Positions 17,271 to 25,283 of a stretch of DNA of 39,531 bases are shown here, one piece after another. Both the position numbers and the translations under genes were made by a program. Positions within the stretch are counted from its first letter, which is position 1, and every line of letters starts with the position of its first letter. The stretch is taken from contig DWZK01000071.1 of NCBI GenBank assembly GCA_019117605.1, positions 1 through 39,531 on the forward strand, given 5' to 3'. The notes under the pieces were generated by a model, which did no database searches, was not told the DNA's origin, and was given only the letters and a program-made list of their open reading frames with translations. Origin of the DNA: Candidatus Intestinimonas stercoravium (GTDB taxonomy: Bacteria; Bacillota; Clostridia; Oscillospirales; Oscillospiraceae).

Positions 17271-17954
17271 ATGTTCTTCACCTCACAAGAATTCCAGACG
17301 GTGGCGGCCGCCCTCAACAGCGGCTTCCTCAAGACCCTGCAGATCTTCTTCATCACCCTGATCGGGGCCCTCCCTTTGGGCCTGGTGATCTCCTTCGGCT
17401 CCATGAGCCGCTTCGCCCCCCTGCGCTGGCTCACCCGGATGGTGGTGTGGGCCGTCCGGGGCACTCCTCTGGTGCTCCAGATCATCGCCCTCTACTATGT
17501 GCCCGGCATGAAGGACCTCTTCACCTGGCCCAGCGGAGAGACGGGCCGGATGACGGCGGTGTGCGTGGCCTTCGTCATCAACTACGCCTGCTATTTCTCC
17601 GAGATCTACCGGGCCGGCATCCAGGGGGTGCCCGTGGGCCAGCAGGAGGCGGGCCTGGTGCTGGGCATGACCCGGCGGCAGATCTTCTTCAAGGTCACCC
17701 TGCTCCAGATGGTCAAGCGCATCGTCCCCCCCATGTCCAACGAGATCATCACTCTGGTGAAGGACACCTCCCTGGCCCGGGTCATCGCCCTCCAGGAGGT
17801 CATCTGGATGGGCGAGTCCTTCATGAAAGGCAACCAGGGCTATTCGGGGCTGGTGTGGCCCCTCTTCTTCACCGCCGTGTACTACCTGGTCTTCACCGGC
17901 GTGGTCACCGTCCTGCTGGACCGGCTGGAGAAGAAGCTGGGATATTTCCGTTGA
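17271..17954 (+). CDS. Polar amino-acid ABC transporter, permease
   Basis: The 227-residue protein is of the HisM/GlnP family. FLKTLQIFFITLIGALPLG opens the first membrane segment. VRGTPLVLQI is the usual family motif. The EAA loop that contacts the ATPase reads QEAGLVLGMTRRQIFFKV. About five membrane helices are visible. A single permease gene suggests a homodimer. It ends 13 bp before the ATPase gene. Confidence 0.95.
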   Translation: MFFTSQEFQTVAAALNSGFLKTLQIFFITLIGALPLGLVISFGSMSRFAPLRWLTRMVVWAVRGTPLVLQIIALYYVPGMKDLFTWPSGETGRMTAVCVAFVINYACYFSEIYRAGIQGVPVGQQEAGLVLGMTRRQIFFKVTLLQMVKRIVPPMSNEIITLVKDTSLARVIALQEVIWMGESFMKGNQGYSGLVWPLFFTAVYYLVFTGVVTVLLDRLEKKLGYFR

Positions 17955-17967
17955 GGAGGCGGTGCGT

Positions 17968-18753
17968 ATGACTATCCTGGACGTACAGAACATCGAGAAG
18001 CACTTCGGCGAGACCAAGGTGCTCCAGGACATCAGCTTCACCCTGGAGGAGGGGCAGGCCCTGGCGATCATCGGCTCCTCCGGGTCGGGCAAGACCACCC
18101 TGCTCCGCTGCCTCAACTTCCTGGAGCGGCCGGACCAGGGCAGGATCCTGGTGCGGGGGGAGACCCTTTTCGACGCCGCGGACCCCGCCACCCAGCGGGA
18201 GGACCAGGTGCGGCGGAAGCGGCTCCACTTCGGGCTGGTGTTCCAGTCCTTCAACCTCTTCCCCCAGTACACCGCCCTGGAGAACGTGACCCTGGCCAAG
18301 GAGCTCCTGGCCCAGGAATCCCCGGACTACAAGGCCGACAAGAAGCGGATCCACGAGGAGATCCGGGCGGAGGGCCGGGCCCTCCTGGCCGAGATGGGGC
18401 TCCAGGACCGGATGGACCACTACCCCCACCAGCTCTCCGGCGGCCAGCAGCAGCGGGTGGCCATCGCCCGGGCCCTGGCCCTGAAGCCGGACATCCTCTG
18501 CTTCGACGAGCCCACCTCCGCCCTGGACCCCGAGCTCACCGGGGAGGTCCTGCGGGTGATCCGGGGCCTGGCGGAGCAGCACACCACCATGGTCATCGTC
18601 ACCCACGAGATGGCCTTCGCCCGGGACGTGGCCGACCAGGTCGTCTTCATGGACGGCGGGACCATCGTGGAGCAGGGCTCCCCGGACCAGGTGATCTCCC
18701 ACCCCCGGGAGGAGCGGACCCGGCAGTTCCTCTCCCGGTACTTCCAGGGCTGA
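17968..18753 (+). CDS. Polar amino-acid ABC transporter, ATP-binding protein
   Basis: The ATG at 17968 has GGAGG 8 nt upstream. A GTG at 17962 lies too near that site. The 261-residue ATPase shows Walker A GSSGSGKTT (36-44), the Q-loop VFQSFNLFPQ, signature LSGGQQQRVAIARALA, Walker B ILCFDEPTSALDPEL and the switch histidine in VTHEM. It is of the GlnQ/HisP type, with the usual C-terminus (HPREERTRQFLSRYFQG). It powers the permease encoded just upstream. Confidence 0.96.
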   Translation: MTILDVQNIEKHFGETKVLQDISFTLEEGQALAIIGSSGSGKTTLLRCLNFLERPDQGRILVRGETLFDAADPATQREDQVRRKRLHFGLVFQSFNLFPQYTALENVTLAKELLAQESPDYKADKKRIHEEIRAEGRALLAEMGLQDRMDHYPHQLSGGQQQRVAIARALALKPDILCFDEPTSALDPELTGEVLRVIRGLAEQHTTMVIVTHEMAFARDVADQVVFMDGGTIVEQGSPDQVISHPREERTRQFLSRYFQG

Positions 18754-18769
18754 CCCGCACGAAAAAGAG

Positions 18770-18808
18770 AGCGCTGTTCTTTCCACAGGCTGTGGAGAGA
18801 ACAGCGCT
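18770..18808. terminator. Bidirectional terminator after the ABC operon
   Basis: An 18-bp stem (18770-18787 with 18791-18808) with one G-U pair and a GGC loop is followed by TTTT on the plus strand. It is preceded by an A-run, so it also serves the convergent ArsC-like gene. Confidence 0.9.
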
Positions 18809-18818
18809 TTTCCATCTC

Positions 18819-19151
18819 TTACTCCCAGGTCTTCCACACGTCGGGGCAGTAGCCCACGGTGGCCTGCCGGCCGTTGCGGACGATGGGGGTCCGCAGCAGA
18901 CCGGGGTCCTCCAGCAGCTTCTCCAGCTTGTCCTGGTCATAGGCCAGGTAGGACACCAGGGCGGCGTCCGGGTGCCTGGGATCCACCAGGGCCTCCAGGC
19001 CCACGGCGTTCTTCACGCTCTGGAGCTCGCCCCGGCTGATGCCGTACTTCTTCAGGTCCACCAGCTGGTAGCGGATCCGCCGCTCCTTGAAATACCGCTC
19101 CGCCTTCTTGGTGTCGAAGCACTTGGACTTGCCGAAGATCTGGATGTTCAT
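18819..19151 (-). CDS. ArsC/Spx-family thioredoxin-fold protein
   Basis: The ATG at 19151 has GGAGG 7 nt upstream. The open frame extends far beyond it without family similarity. The 110-residue protein starts MNIQIFGKSKCFDTKKAERY, with one N-terminal cysteine (C11) followed by the helix typical of ArsC and Spx. LLRTPIVRNGRQATVGY is the conserved C-terminal segment holding the cis-proline. The CxxC of redox-sensing Spx is absent. It may be an arsenate-reductase-like or YffB-type protein. No ars genes are nearby, so a role in arsenic resistance is not supported. Confidence 0.88.
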   Translation of the reverse strand: MNIQIFGKSKCFDTKKAERYFKERRIRYQLVDLKKYGISRGELQSVKNAVGLEALVDPRHPDAALVSYLAYDQDKLEKLLEDPGLLRTPIVRNGRQATVGYCPDVWKTWE

Positions 19152-19211
19152 CTCTGCTCCTCCCTCTCTGTCTTCATCCTCATATAACATCATAGGGGCT
19201 CCGCCCCTCTT

Positions 19212-19241
19212 TTGCAAGCCCTGCGTCATTCGGGACATACT
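19212..19241 (+). promoter_or_regulatory. Possible promoter of the nucleotidyltransferase-like gene
   Basis: TTGCAA (19212-19217) and CATACT (19236-19241) are spaced 18 bp, about 35 bp before the GTG start. Both boxes are only partial matches. Confidence 0.4.
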
Positions 19242-19275
19242 AGGGTGCATGAGTACAGAGAGAGGATGATGCTCC

Positions 19276-21576
19276 GTGAAAGCGATCGTTCTGGCCGGCG
19301 GGGAGGGCGCCCGGATGCGCCCCCTCACCCCCGGCCTGCCCAAGGCGCTGCTCCCCCTGCTGGGCGAGCCGGTCCTGGTCCGCGCCATCGCCCGCCTGCG
19401 GGAGCAGGGCTTCACCCGGCTGGCCGTCACCATGCCCCCCTCCCTGGCCTCCGCCCGCCGCCTGCTGGGGGACGGCCGGGAGCTGGGGGTGTCCCTCGCC
19501 TGGATCCCCGAGCCCGAGCCCCTGGGCACCGCCGGGGCGATCCGGGCCTGCCTGGACTGGCTGGGCGAGGAGGACTTCCTGGCGGTGGAGTGCGGCCCTC
19601 TGGCCCTGGACCTCCAGGCGGCGGCGGGCTTCCACCGGGCGGGGCGGGCAGAGGCCACCCTGGTGCTCTCCCGCCTCCCCGCCGGGCCCGGCCGGCCCGC
19701 CGTCCTCATCGATGACGGCGGCCGGGTGGAGGCCCTGATCCCCGAGTCCCGCGGGTCCGCCTGCGCCTCCTATGGCGGGGCCTGCATCCTCACCCGCCGG
19801 GCGGTGGAGCGCCTCCCTCCGCTCCGCCCCGCCGGGCTGCTCCGGGACCTGTTCCCCCGCCTGCTCGCCCAGGGGGCGCTCCTGCGGGGCTATGTGTCCG
19901 AGGGCTGTTCCCCCTCTCTGGCGGGCCCGGAGGACTATCTCCGCTGTCTGGCCGGGGCCCTGGAGGGCCGCCTCCCCCTGGACCGGGGCCTCCCCAAGCG
20001 GGGCCCCGGGATATGGGCCGCCCAGGAGCTGCCCCCCGGGGTCACCGCCATCCCCCCCTGCTGGGTGGGGCCGGGGGTGGCACTGGAGCCGGGGAGCCTG
20101 ATCGGCCCCCACGCCGTGCTGGAGCGGGGGGCTTCGGTGGGGCCCAGGAGCCTGGTCCAGCGCAGCGTCCTGCTGGAGGACGCCCGGGTAGGGGCCCGCT
20201 GCACCCTTTACGGGGCGGTGCTGGCCCCGGGCGCCAGCGCGGAAGACGGCAGCGTCCTCAACGAGGGGACGCTGCTGGGAGCGGGGGCCACCGCCGGCGG
20301 GGAGAGCGTCCTGCTGGAGGGGGTGCGGGTCTGGCCCGGGCAGCGGGTCCCTCCCGGGGCCCGTCAGGCGGTCTCTCTGGTCCACGGGCCGGGCCGGGCG
20401 GTGCGCTTCGGCGAGGACGGCGTCATCCGGGGAGGCGAGTCCTTCTCCCCCCAGCTCCTCCTGACGCTGGGCGGGGTCCTGGGGGCGGAAGGCGCTCTGG
20501 GCCTGGGCCACGGCGGCGGGCCCTGGGCCCAGGCCCTGGCCCGCTGCGCCGGGGCGGGGGCCGCGGCGGCGGGGGCAGAGGTGGTCCTCCACGACGGGGG
20601 CTGCCCCTCCGCCGGGGCATGGGCGGCGGAGCGCTATGCCCTGCCCGTCTCCCTCTTCCTCTCCCAGGAGGGGGACCGGGTGTCCCTCCACTTCTTCGAC
20701 CGGCAGGGCCTCCCTCTGTCCCGGCCCCGGCAGCGGCGGCTGGAGGAGGCCCTCCTCCGGGGGGAGGTCCGGCGCGTCTCCCCCGGCAGGGCGGGGCGCT
20801 GGGAGCCGGTGGCCGGCCTCCCCGCCGCCTATGCCGCCGACGCCGCCCGCCGGGCCTGGAGCGGAGGAGGCTCTTTCACTCCGGTGGCGGTGTCCGTCCC
20901 CGGGCACGCCCCCGCCTGCCGGATCCTGGCCGCGGCCCTGGAGGCCTTGGGCTGTGTGGTGCTGCGGAGGCAGGCGGACGGGGTCCCCGGCTTCTCCCCG
21001 GAGCGGGGCGGCCTGTCCCTGTCCGCCTGGGACGAAACAGGGGCTCCCCTTCCGCCCCACCAGCTCCTGGCGGTGGTGAGCCTCATCGAGTGGGAGAACG
21101 GCGGGGGCCGGGCGGCGCTGCCCCCCGGCGGCCCCGACTTCCTCCGCTCCCTGGCCAGGAGCCGGGACGCGGCCCTGCTCTGCCCCGGCGAGGAGGGCTG
21201 GGAGGACCTCTACGCCGCCCTCCCCTGGTATCGGGACGGGATCTTCGCCGCCGCCCGGATCTGCGCCCGGCTGGGCCGGACCGGGGAGCGGCTGTCCACT
21301 CTGGCCGGGCGCGTGCCCCGGTTCGTGGTGCTCCGGCGGGAGGTCCCCCTTCCCGGCGGGGACGCCCTGGAGCGCCTCTCCGGCGTGCTGGGGCAGCCCG
21401 CCGGGGGGACCTTGCGCCTGGAAGAGGCGGGCGGGGTGGTCCGCCTCACCCCCCTCTTCCGCCGCGCCGCGCTCCGGGTGGCGGTGGAGGCCGCCGACCT
21501 GGAGACGGCGGAGGGCCTGTGGGCCGCCTGTGAGGCCCGGCTCCGGGCCCTGGACCGGGAGGGGACCCAGACATGA
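19276..21576 (+). CDS. Degenerate nucleotidyltransferase/left-handed helix/phosphomannomutase-like fusion
   Basis: The protein has 766 residues with a GTG start, AGAGG lying 10 nt upstream. Residues 1-230 have a sugar-phosphate nucleotidyltransferase fold: LAGGEGARMRPLT (6-18), LPKALLPL and PLGTAGAIRA. About 255-360 are hexapeptide (left-handed beta-helix) repeats. Residues 378-760 follow the phosphomannomutase layout, from FGEDGVIRG to a C-terminal ALRVAVEA. Key residues are missing. The metal Asp of the GD motif aligns with P108, and the second metal Asp aligns near S214. In the mutase part, the TASHNP serine loop (near 460-472), the DGDxDR loop (near 580-590) and the RPSGTEP loop (near 724-732) are not recognisable. 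It is probably a regulatory or structural pseudoenzyme, or an enzyme with changed chemistry. The gene is extremely GC-rich. Confidence 0.85.
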   Translation: MKAIVLAGGEGARMRPLTPGLPKALLPLLGEPVLVRAIARLREQGFTRLAVTMPPSLASARRLLGDGRELGVSLAWIPEPEPLGTAGAIRACLDWLGEEDFLAVECGPLALDLQAAAGFHRAGRAEATLVLSRLPAGPGRPAVLIDDGGRVEALIPESRGSACASYGGACILTRRAVERLPPLRPAGLLRDLFPRLLAQGALLRGYVSEGCSPSLAGPEDYLRCLAGALEGRLPLDRGLPKRGPGIWAAQELPPGVTAIPPCWVGPGVALEPGSLIGPHAVLERGASVGPRSLVQRSVLLEDARVGARCTLYGAVLAPGASAEDGSVLNEGTLLGAGATAGGESVLLEGVRVWPGQRVPPGARQAVSLVHGPGRAVRFGEDGVIRGGESFSPQLLLTLGGVLGAEGALGLGHGGGPWAQALARCAGAGAAAAGAEVVLHDGGCPSAGAWAAERYALPVSLFLSQEGDRVSLHFFDRQGLPLSRPRQRRLEEALLRGEVRRVSPGRAGRWEPVAGLPAAYAADAARRAWSGGGSFTPVAVSVPGHAPACRILAAALEALGCVVLRRQADGVPGFSPERGGLSLSAWDETGAPLPPHQLLAVVSLIEWENGGGRAALPPGGPDFLRSLARSRDAALLCPGEEGWEDLYAALPWYRDGIFAAARICARLGRTGERLSTLAGRVPRFVVLRREVPLPGGDALERLSGVLGQPAGGTLRLEEAGGVVRLTPLFRRAALRVAVEAADLETAEGLWAACEARLRALDREGTQT

Positions 21577-21611
21577 GGAAGGGCGGGGCCCATGGCCCCG
21601 CCCTTCCTCAT
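21573..21611. terminator. Hairpin covering the stop codons of two convergent genes
   Basis: A perfect 18-bp stem (21573-21590 with 21594-21611) has a CAT loop. The left arm contains the TGA of the nucleotidyltransferase-like gene and the right arm contains the stop of the btuD-like gene. Neither side has a T-tract, so it may act in mRNA end protection as much as termination. Confidence 0.7.
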
Positions 21612-22396
21612 CGAGCCTCCCCTTCTTCCGCCTCCCGGAGGGGGAGGAGCACCGTCCTGCCCTTCCAGCGGAGCAGCTCCATCCGGATGCCGAACACGTC
21701 CTCCACCGCCTGGGGCGTGAGGGTCCGCTCCGGCTCCCCCGCCCCGTACAGCGCCCCGCCCCGCAGGAGGGCCAGCGTGTCGGCGTGCTCGACGGCCATG
21801 CTCAGGTCGTGGATCACCGCCACCACCGTGAGGCCCCGCTCCCCGGCGACGCGGCGGAGCAGGTCCATGATCTCGTACTGGTAGCGCAGGTCCAGGCTGC
21901 TGATGGGCTCATCCAGCAGCAGGACCTCCGGGTCCTGCGCCAGGGCCCGGGCGATCAGCACCCGCTGCCGCTCGCCGCCGCTGAGCTGGTGGAGGGGGCG
22001 GAAGGCCAGCTCCGTCAGCCCCAGCTCCTCCAGGAGGGCGGAGGTCCGGTCCACGTCTCCGGGGGAGGCCCGGCGGCCCATATGGGGCAGCCTGCCGGAG
22101 AGGACCGTCTCGAACACGTCCAGCCCCGCCCGCACCTGGGTGTTCTGGGGCACATAGCCGTAGATCCGTGCCCGCTCCCGGATGGACAGCCGTCCGGTGT
22201 CCCGCCCCTGCCAGCACACCCGCCCGGCCTGGGGGCGCAGCAGGGCGTTGATGCACTTGAGGAGGGTGGTCTTGCCCGCCCCGTTGGCCCCCAGCAGGGC
22301 GCAGAAGCTCCCCGCCTCCACCCGGAGGCTGATGTCCCGCAGGACGGGACGGCCCCGGTAGCCGAAGGAGAGCCCGTCGATCTCCAGGCCGTTCAT
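21608..22396 (-). CDS. btuD: Cobalamin ABC importer, ATP-binding protein
   Basis: The 262-residue ATPase is of the FecE/BtuD class. It shows Walker A GANGAGKTT (36-44), VPQNTQVRAGLDVFETVL, signature LSGGERQRVLIARALA, Walker B VLLLDEPISSLDLRYQ and switch histidine VIHDLSMA. Its ATG at 22396 overlaps the permease stop by 4 bp (ATGA), so the two are translationally coupled. The open frame continues upstream through the permease gene but has no similarity there. By sequence alone it could serve any siderophore or B12 importer. The cobalamin riboswitch ahead of the operon decides for B12. Confidence 0.9.
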   Translation of the reverse strand: MNGLEIDGLSFGYRGRPVLRDISLRVEAGSFCALLGANGAGKTTLLKCINALLRPQAGRVCWQGRDTGRLSIRERARIYGYVPQNTQVRAGLDVFETVLSGRLPHMGRRASPGDVDRTSALLEELGLTELAFRPLHQLSGGERQRVLIARALAQDPEVLLLDEPISSLDLRYQYEIMDLLRRVAGERGLTVVAVIHDLSMAVEHADTLALLRGGALYGAGEPERTLTPQAVEDVFGIRMELLRWKGRTVLLPLREAEEGEAR

Positions 22397-23529
22397 GTCC
22401 GCCCCCACCTCTCTCTCAAGATCAGATACAGGAACAGCGGCACGCCCACATAGGACACCACGATCCCCACCGGGAGGGTGGTGGGGGAGAAGGCCACCCT
22501 CCCCACCGTGTCCGCCGCCAGCACCAGGATCGAGCCGCACAGTGCGGAGAAGGGCAGCAGGATGCGGTGGTCCCCGCCGATGAGCATCCGCGCGATATGG
22601 GGGGCCACCAGCCCCACGAAGCCGATGATGCCGGTGAAGCTGACCACCGACGCGGTGAGCAGCGCCACCCCGATCCCCAGGGCCAGACGGGTATCCCGCA
22701 CATTTACCCCCAGAGCGGAGGCGCTCTCGTCCCCGTTGGAGGCCATCAGGTTCATGGCCCAGGCCTTGGAGGCGAAGAGGGGGTAGACCAGGGCCAGGAA
22801 CACGGCCATCACGCCGATGTCCCCCCAGCTCGCCGCCGTCAGGCTGCCGAAGGTCCAGTGGACGATGGCCGGGAGCTGCTGCTCGTTGGCGATGTACTGC
22901 ATGCTGGAGTTGACCGCGTTGAAGAGGTAGTTGAGGGCGATGCCGGTCAGCACCAGGGTCTCCGGCCCCAGGCCCCGCAGGGAGGAGATGCCGTAGACCA
23001 GGGCCGCGCACAGCAGGGCCATGGCGAAGGCCGCCAGGACGGTGGCGGTCTCCTGGAGATAGACGGGGAACCCGCCGAACAGGATCACCAGGGCGGCCCC
23101 CAGGGCGGCGGCGTTGGACAGGCCGGTAGTGAAGGGGCTGGCCATGGAGTTCCCCGTGATGGCCTGCATCACCGTGCCCGAGACCCCCAGGCCCGCCCCC
23201 GCCACCACCGCCATGGCCACCCTGGGCAGCCGCAGCATCAAGAGCACGTTCCGCTCGGTCTGATCCAGGGGCTGGGCGGAGAGGAGGTCCCCCAGGGGGG
23301 GCAGCCAGGTGGCCAGCAGGCGGCCGGGCGTCAGGTCTGCCACCCCCATGCAGCAGGCGGCCAGAGCCGTGCACACCAGCGCCAGGACCGCCCCCAGCAG
23401 GTACAGCCCCCTGCGCCGGCGGCGGGCGTGGTAGGTCCGGCTCAGCGTCCCTCCATCCCGGTCCGGCGGGGCTTCGGGGCGGCTCCGGCGGAGGATCGGG
23501 TCACGCGGCCGCATCCTGGGCCGGGACAT
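22393..23529 (-). CDS. btuC: Cobalamin ABC importer, FecCD/BtuC-family permease
   Basis: The protein has up to 378 residues with about ten membrane helices, normal for the FecCD family. Marks are RLPRVAMAVVAGAGLGVSG, AITGNSMASPFTTGLSNAA and FTGIIGFVGLVAPHIARML. VGRVAFSPTTLPVGIVVSYV closes the protein. The first 40 residues are basic and poorly conserved. The gene overlaps the end of the binding-protein gene by 29 bp (ATG at 23529) or 14 bp (ATG at 23514). Neither has a clear ribosome site, so the exact start is open and coupling is likely. Confidence 0.9.
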   Translation of the reverse strand: MSRPRMRPRDPILRRSRPEAPPDRDGGTLSRTYHARRRRRGLYLLGAVLALVCTALAACCMGVADLTPGRLLATWLPPLGDLLSAQPLDQTERNVLLMLRLPRVAMAVVAGAGLGVSGTVMQAITGNSMASPFTTGLSNAAALGAALVILFGGFPVYLQETATVLAAFAMALLCAALVYGISSLRGLGPETLVLTGIALNYLFNAVNSSMQYIANEQQLPAIVHWTFGSLTAASWGDIGVMAVFLALVYPLFASKAWAMNLMASNGDESASALGVNVRDTRLALGIGVALLTASVVSFTGIIGFVGLVAPHIARMLIGGDHRILLPFSALCGSILVLAADTVGRVAFSPTTLPVGIVVSYVGVPLFLYLILRERWGRT

Positions 23530-24640
23530 GGTAGTAGTGCTGAGCGTTGGGCTCGAAGCCCTGGTAGGCCATCCACTGGGTGAAGAGGGCGTCGGGGTCC
23601 AGCTCGGTCATCAGGTCGGGGTAGAGCCACTTGGCCATATAGGCCGCGCCGATCATCTTGCCCAGGCCGCCGCTCATGAAGGCGGTGTTCAGATAGAAGT
23701 TGCCCTCCTTCACGGCGGTCAGGTCTTGCCAGCCCTCCCGCTGGAGCATCTCCTCCGCCTTGGCGGCGAACTCCTCCTGGGGCGGGGCGGTGAACACGCC
23801 GCTGTTGCCCACCACCTCACCGGCGTAGATCTTCACGATCAGATCCGGGTCGGCCAGGAGGATCTGCTCCGGGTCGATGTCCTTGCCGGCCAGGGAGGCG
23901 TCGCCGAAGATGTTCTCGCCCCCGGCCATCAGGATCATGTTGTGCCAGCCGTCGTTGGAGGTGCCGGGGATACAGGTGGAGTAGTCGTCCCCATACTCCC
24001 AGTAGACGGTCTTCCGCTCCTCCACCTGCTGGAGCTGCTGGGTGATGTAGTCCACGGGCTCCTGATAGAAGGACACCAGCTCCTCCGCCTGCTCCTCCTT
24101 GCCGAAGAGCGCTCCGCACAGGCGGATCTGCTTGGGCACGTCGGCGTTGTCCCATCCGGTGATCACCACCACCTGGATGCCGAAGGGCTCCAGCTTCTCG
24201 ATGGACTCCTCCACCTGCCCGTTCCGGGGCACGATCAGCACCTGGGGGTCCAGGGCCACGATCTTCTCATAGTCGTACTCGTCCTTGCCGAAGGTCTCCT
24301 CCTCTCCGAACTGGGGCCAGTAGACGCTGTCCTGGGAGGTGTAGATGTCCACGCCTACCACGCAGTCCCCGGCGCCCACGGCCCGGATGAGCTCATTGTT
24401 GTAGCGGTTGGCCACACAGACCCGGGTGATGGGCAGCTCCAGCTCCAGCTCCCGGCCCAGGTCGTCCACGAAGGTGGTCGTCTGCCCCGCCGTCTCCTGT
24501 ACCTCCTGCGCGGGGGTGGTCTCCGGGGCGGCGGAGCCGGCGCTCCCGCCGCTCTGGCTGCACCCGGTCCCCAGCAGCATCAGCGCCGCCAGCAGGCCGG
24601 CGGCCGTCCGCTTCCAGCATCTCATCACATGTCTTTTCAT
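23501..24640 (-). CDS. btuF: Cobalamin ABC importer, substrate-binding lipoprotein
   Basis: The ATG at 24640 (MKRHVMRCWKRT) is followed by a lipoprotein signal ending MLLGTGC. AAGGAAG lies 5 nt upstream. The frame is open for 189 bp before this, but those bases belong to the riboswitch leader. The 379-residue protein has the two-lobe helical-backbone fold: TTFVDDLGRELELE, ITRVCVANRYNNELIRAVGA, YDYEKIVALDPQVLIVP and ILLADPDLIVKI. The family also binds ferric siderophores. The upstream cobalamin riboswitch supports corrinoid as the ligand. Confidence 0.88.
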   Translation of the reverse strand: MKRHVMRCWKRTAAGLLAALMLLGTGCSQSGGSAGSAAPETTPAQEVQETAGQTTTFVDDLGRELELELPITRVCVANRYNNELIRAVGAGDCVVGVDIYTSQDSVYWPQFGEEETFGKDEYDYEKIVALDPQVLIVPRNGQVEESIEKLEPFGIQVVVITGWDNADVPKQIRLCGALFGKEEQAEELVSFYQEPVDYITQQLQQVEERKTVYWEYGDDYSTCIPGTSNDGWHNMILMAGGENIFGDASLAGKDIDPEQILLADPDLIVKIYAGEVVGNSGVFTAPPQEEFAAKAEEMLQREGWQDLTAVKEGNFYLNTAFMSGGLGKMIGAAYMAKWLYPDLMTELDPDALFTQWMAYQGFEPNAQHYYHVPAQDAAA

Positions 24641-24764
24641 AGGGGCTTCCTTCCTTTCCTCTCCCCGTAGGGAAAAATAAAGATCCTGCCCTGAATCACA
24701 TACAGAGCAAGATCCTGGAAAATCAGGCGATCTCCCCTGACCCGGAAGATCTTCCCCGTATCCC

Positions 24765-24943
24765 GCGCCGGCAGGTCTCCTGACTTCGGACTCATCCTTC
24801 CGGCCGCCTTCCCGTTCGCACAGTGGCATATGGCCGGTCGTCGTCCTTACAGTAGTGGTAGCTGTGGGGGCTTCTCACCCCGCTTCCCTTTTCAGAGCGT
24901 TCCCGCTCCACCAGACGCAGTTCAGTTATTCAGTTCAGCGTCT
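24765..24943 (-). ncRNA. Cobalamin riboswitch
   Basis: On the minus strand the conserved blocks occur in order: AAAAGGGAAGCGGGGTGAGA with the paired CCCC and CACAGCTACC, then ACTGTAAGG, GCCACTG, GGGAAGGC, GAGTCCGAAGTCAGGAGAC and CTGCCGGC. AGACGC at 24913 and GCGTCT at 24938 close the 5' stem. The order and wording fit the AdoCbl class. Downstream, before the btuF start, TCAGG and CCTGA form a short stem followed by TTTT, a possible terminator-type expression platform. High B12 should reduce expression of the importer. Confidence 0.95.
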
Positions 24944-24945
24944 CC

Positions 24946-24974
24946 ACTATAGCACAGCGCAAGGGGATATGCAA
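24946..24974 (-). promoter_or_regulatory. Promoter of the cobalamin-riboswitch operon
   Basis: On the minus strand TTGCAT (24974-24969) and TATAGT (24951-24946) are spaced 17 bp. They lie directly before the riboswitch, so the RNA begins a few bases ahead of its 5' stem. Confidence 0.75.
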
Positions 24975-25061
24975 GCGCTTTTTCCAATTCGTCCCGTCTG
25001 TCCCGGGAGGACCTTGTGAAAAGTCCCCATAAAAGTTCCTGTATACTTTTCCCCCATCCTG

Positions 25062-25283
25062 TGGTATACTAAGGTAACATTTGTTATGGCTTTCTGTGCT
25101 CCGGCACTGAAATATAAGACGACTGGATATGGCGTTGGCATCTTGGGTGGAGAGCGCCCTCCCCTTCTCCCGGCGAGGCAGGGCCGGTGAGAGCGGGCGG
25201 GCCGTCCCCCCTTGTTTTGTTGCGCTCCGGCGTCCTACATACCTTCCGAATCACGGACAAAAAAGGAGTGTAAGCATACTTTT
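25062..25283 (+). promoter_or_regulatory. Promoter and long leader of the RNase J gene
   Basis: An extended -10 element, TGGTATACT (25062-25070), implies a start near 25077 and a leader of about 205 nt. A second TATACT lies at 25042-25047. The leader contains a GC-rich stem near 25171-25193 (CTCCCGGC paired with GCCGGTGAG, one bulge). No known riboswitch class is recognised. GGAG is about 15 nt from the ATG, longer than usual. Confidence 0.5.

Noticed and set aside
21608..23374. A fused permease-ATPase protein in one frame
   Set aside because: The upstream part of the frame lies out of phase within the permease gene and has no similarity. The ATPase has its own ATG overlapping the permease stop.
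24641..24829. N-terminal extension of BtuF
   Set aside because: These bases belong to the riboswitch and expression platform. The lipoprotein signal begins at 24640.
25077..25283. 6S RNA, SRP RNA or a known riboswitch in the rnj leader
   Set aside because: I could not find the conserved blocks of any of these. It is left as a leader of unknown role.
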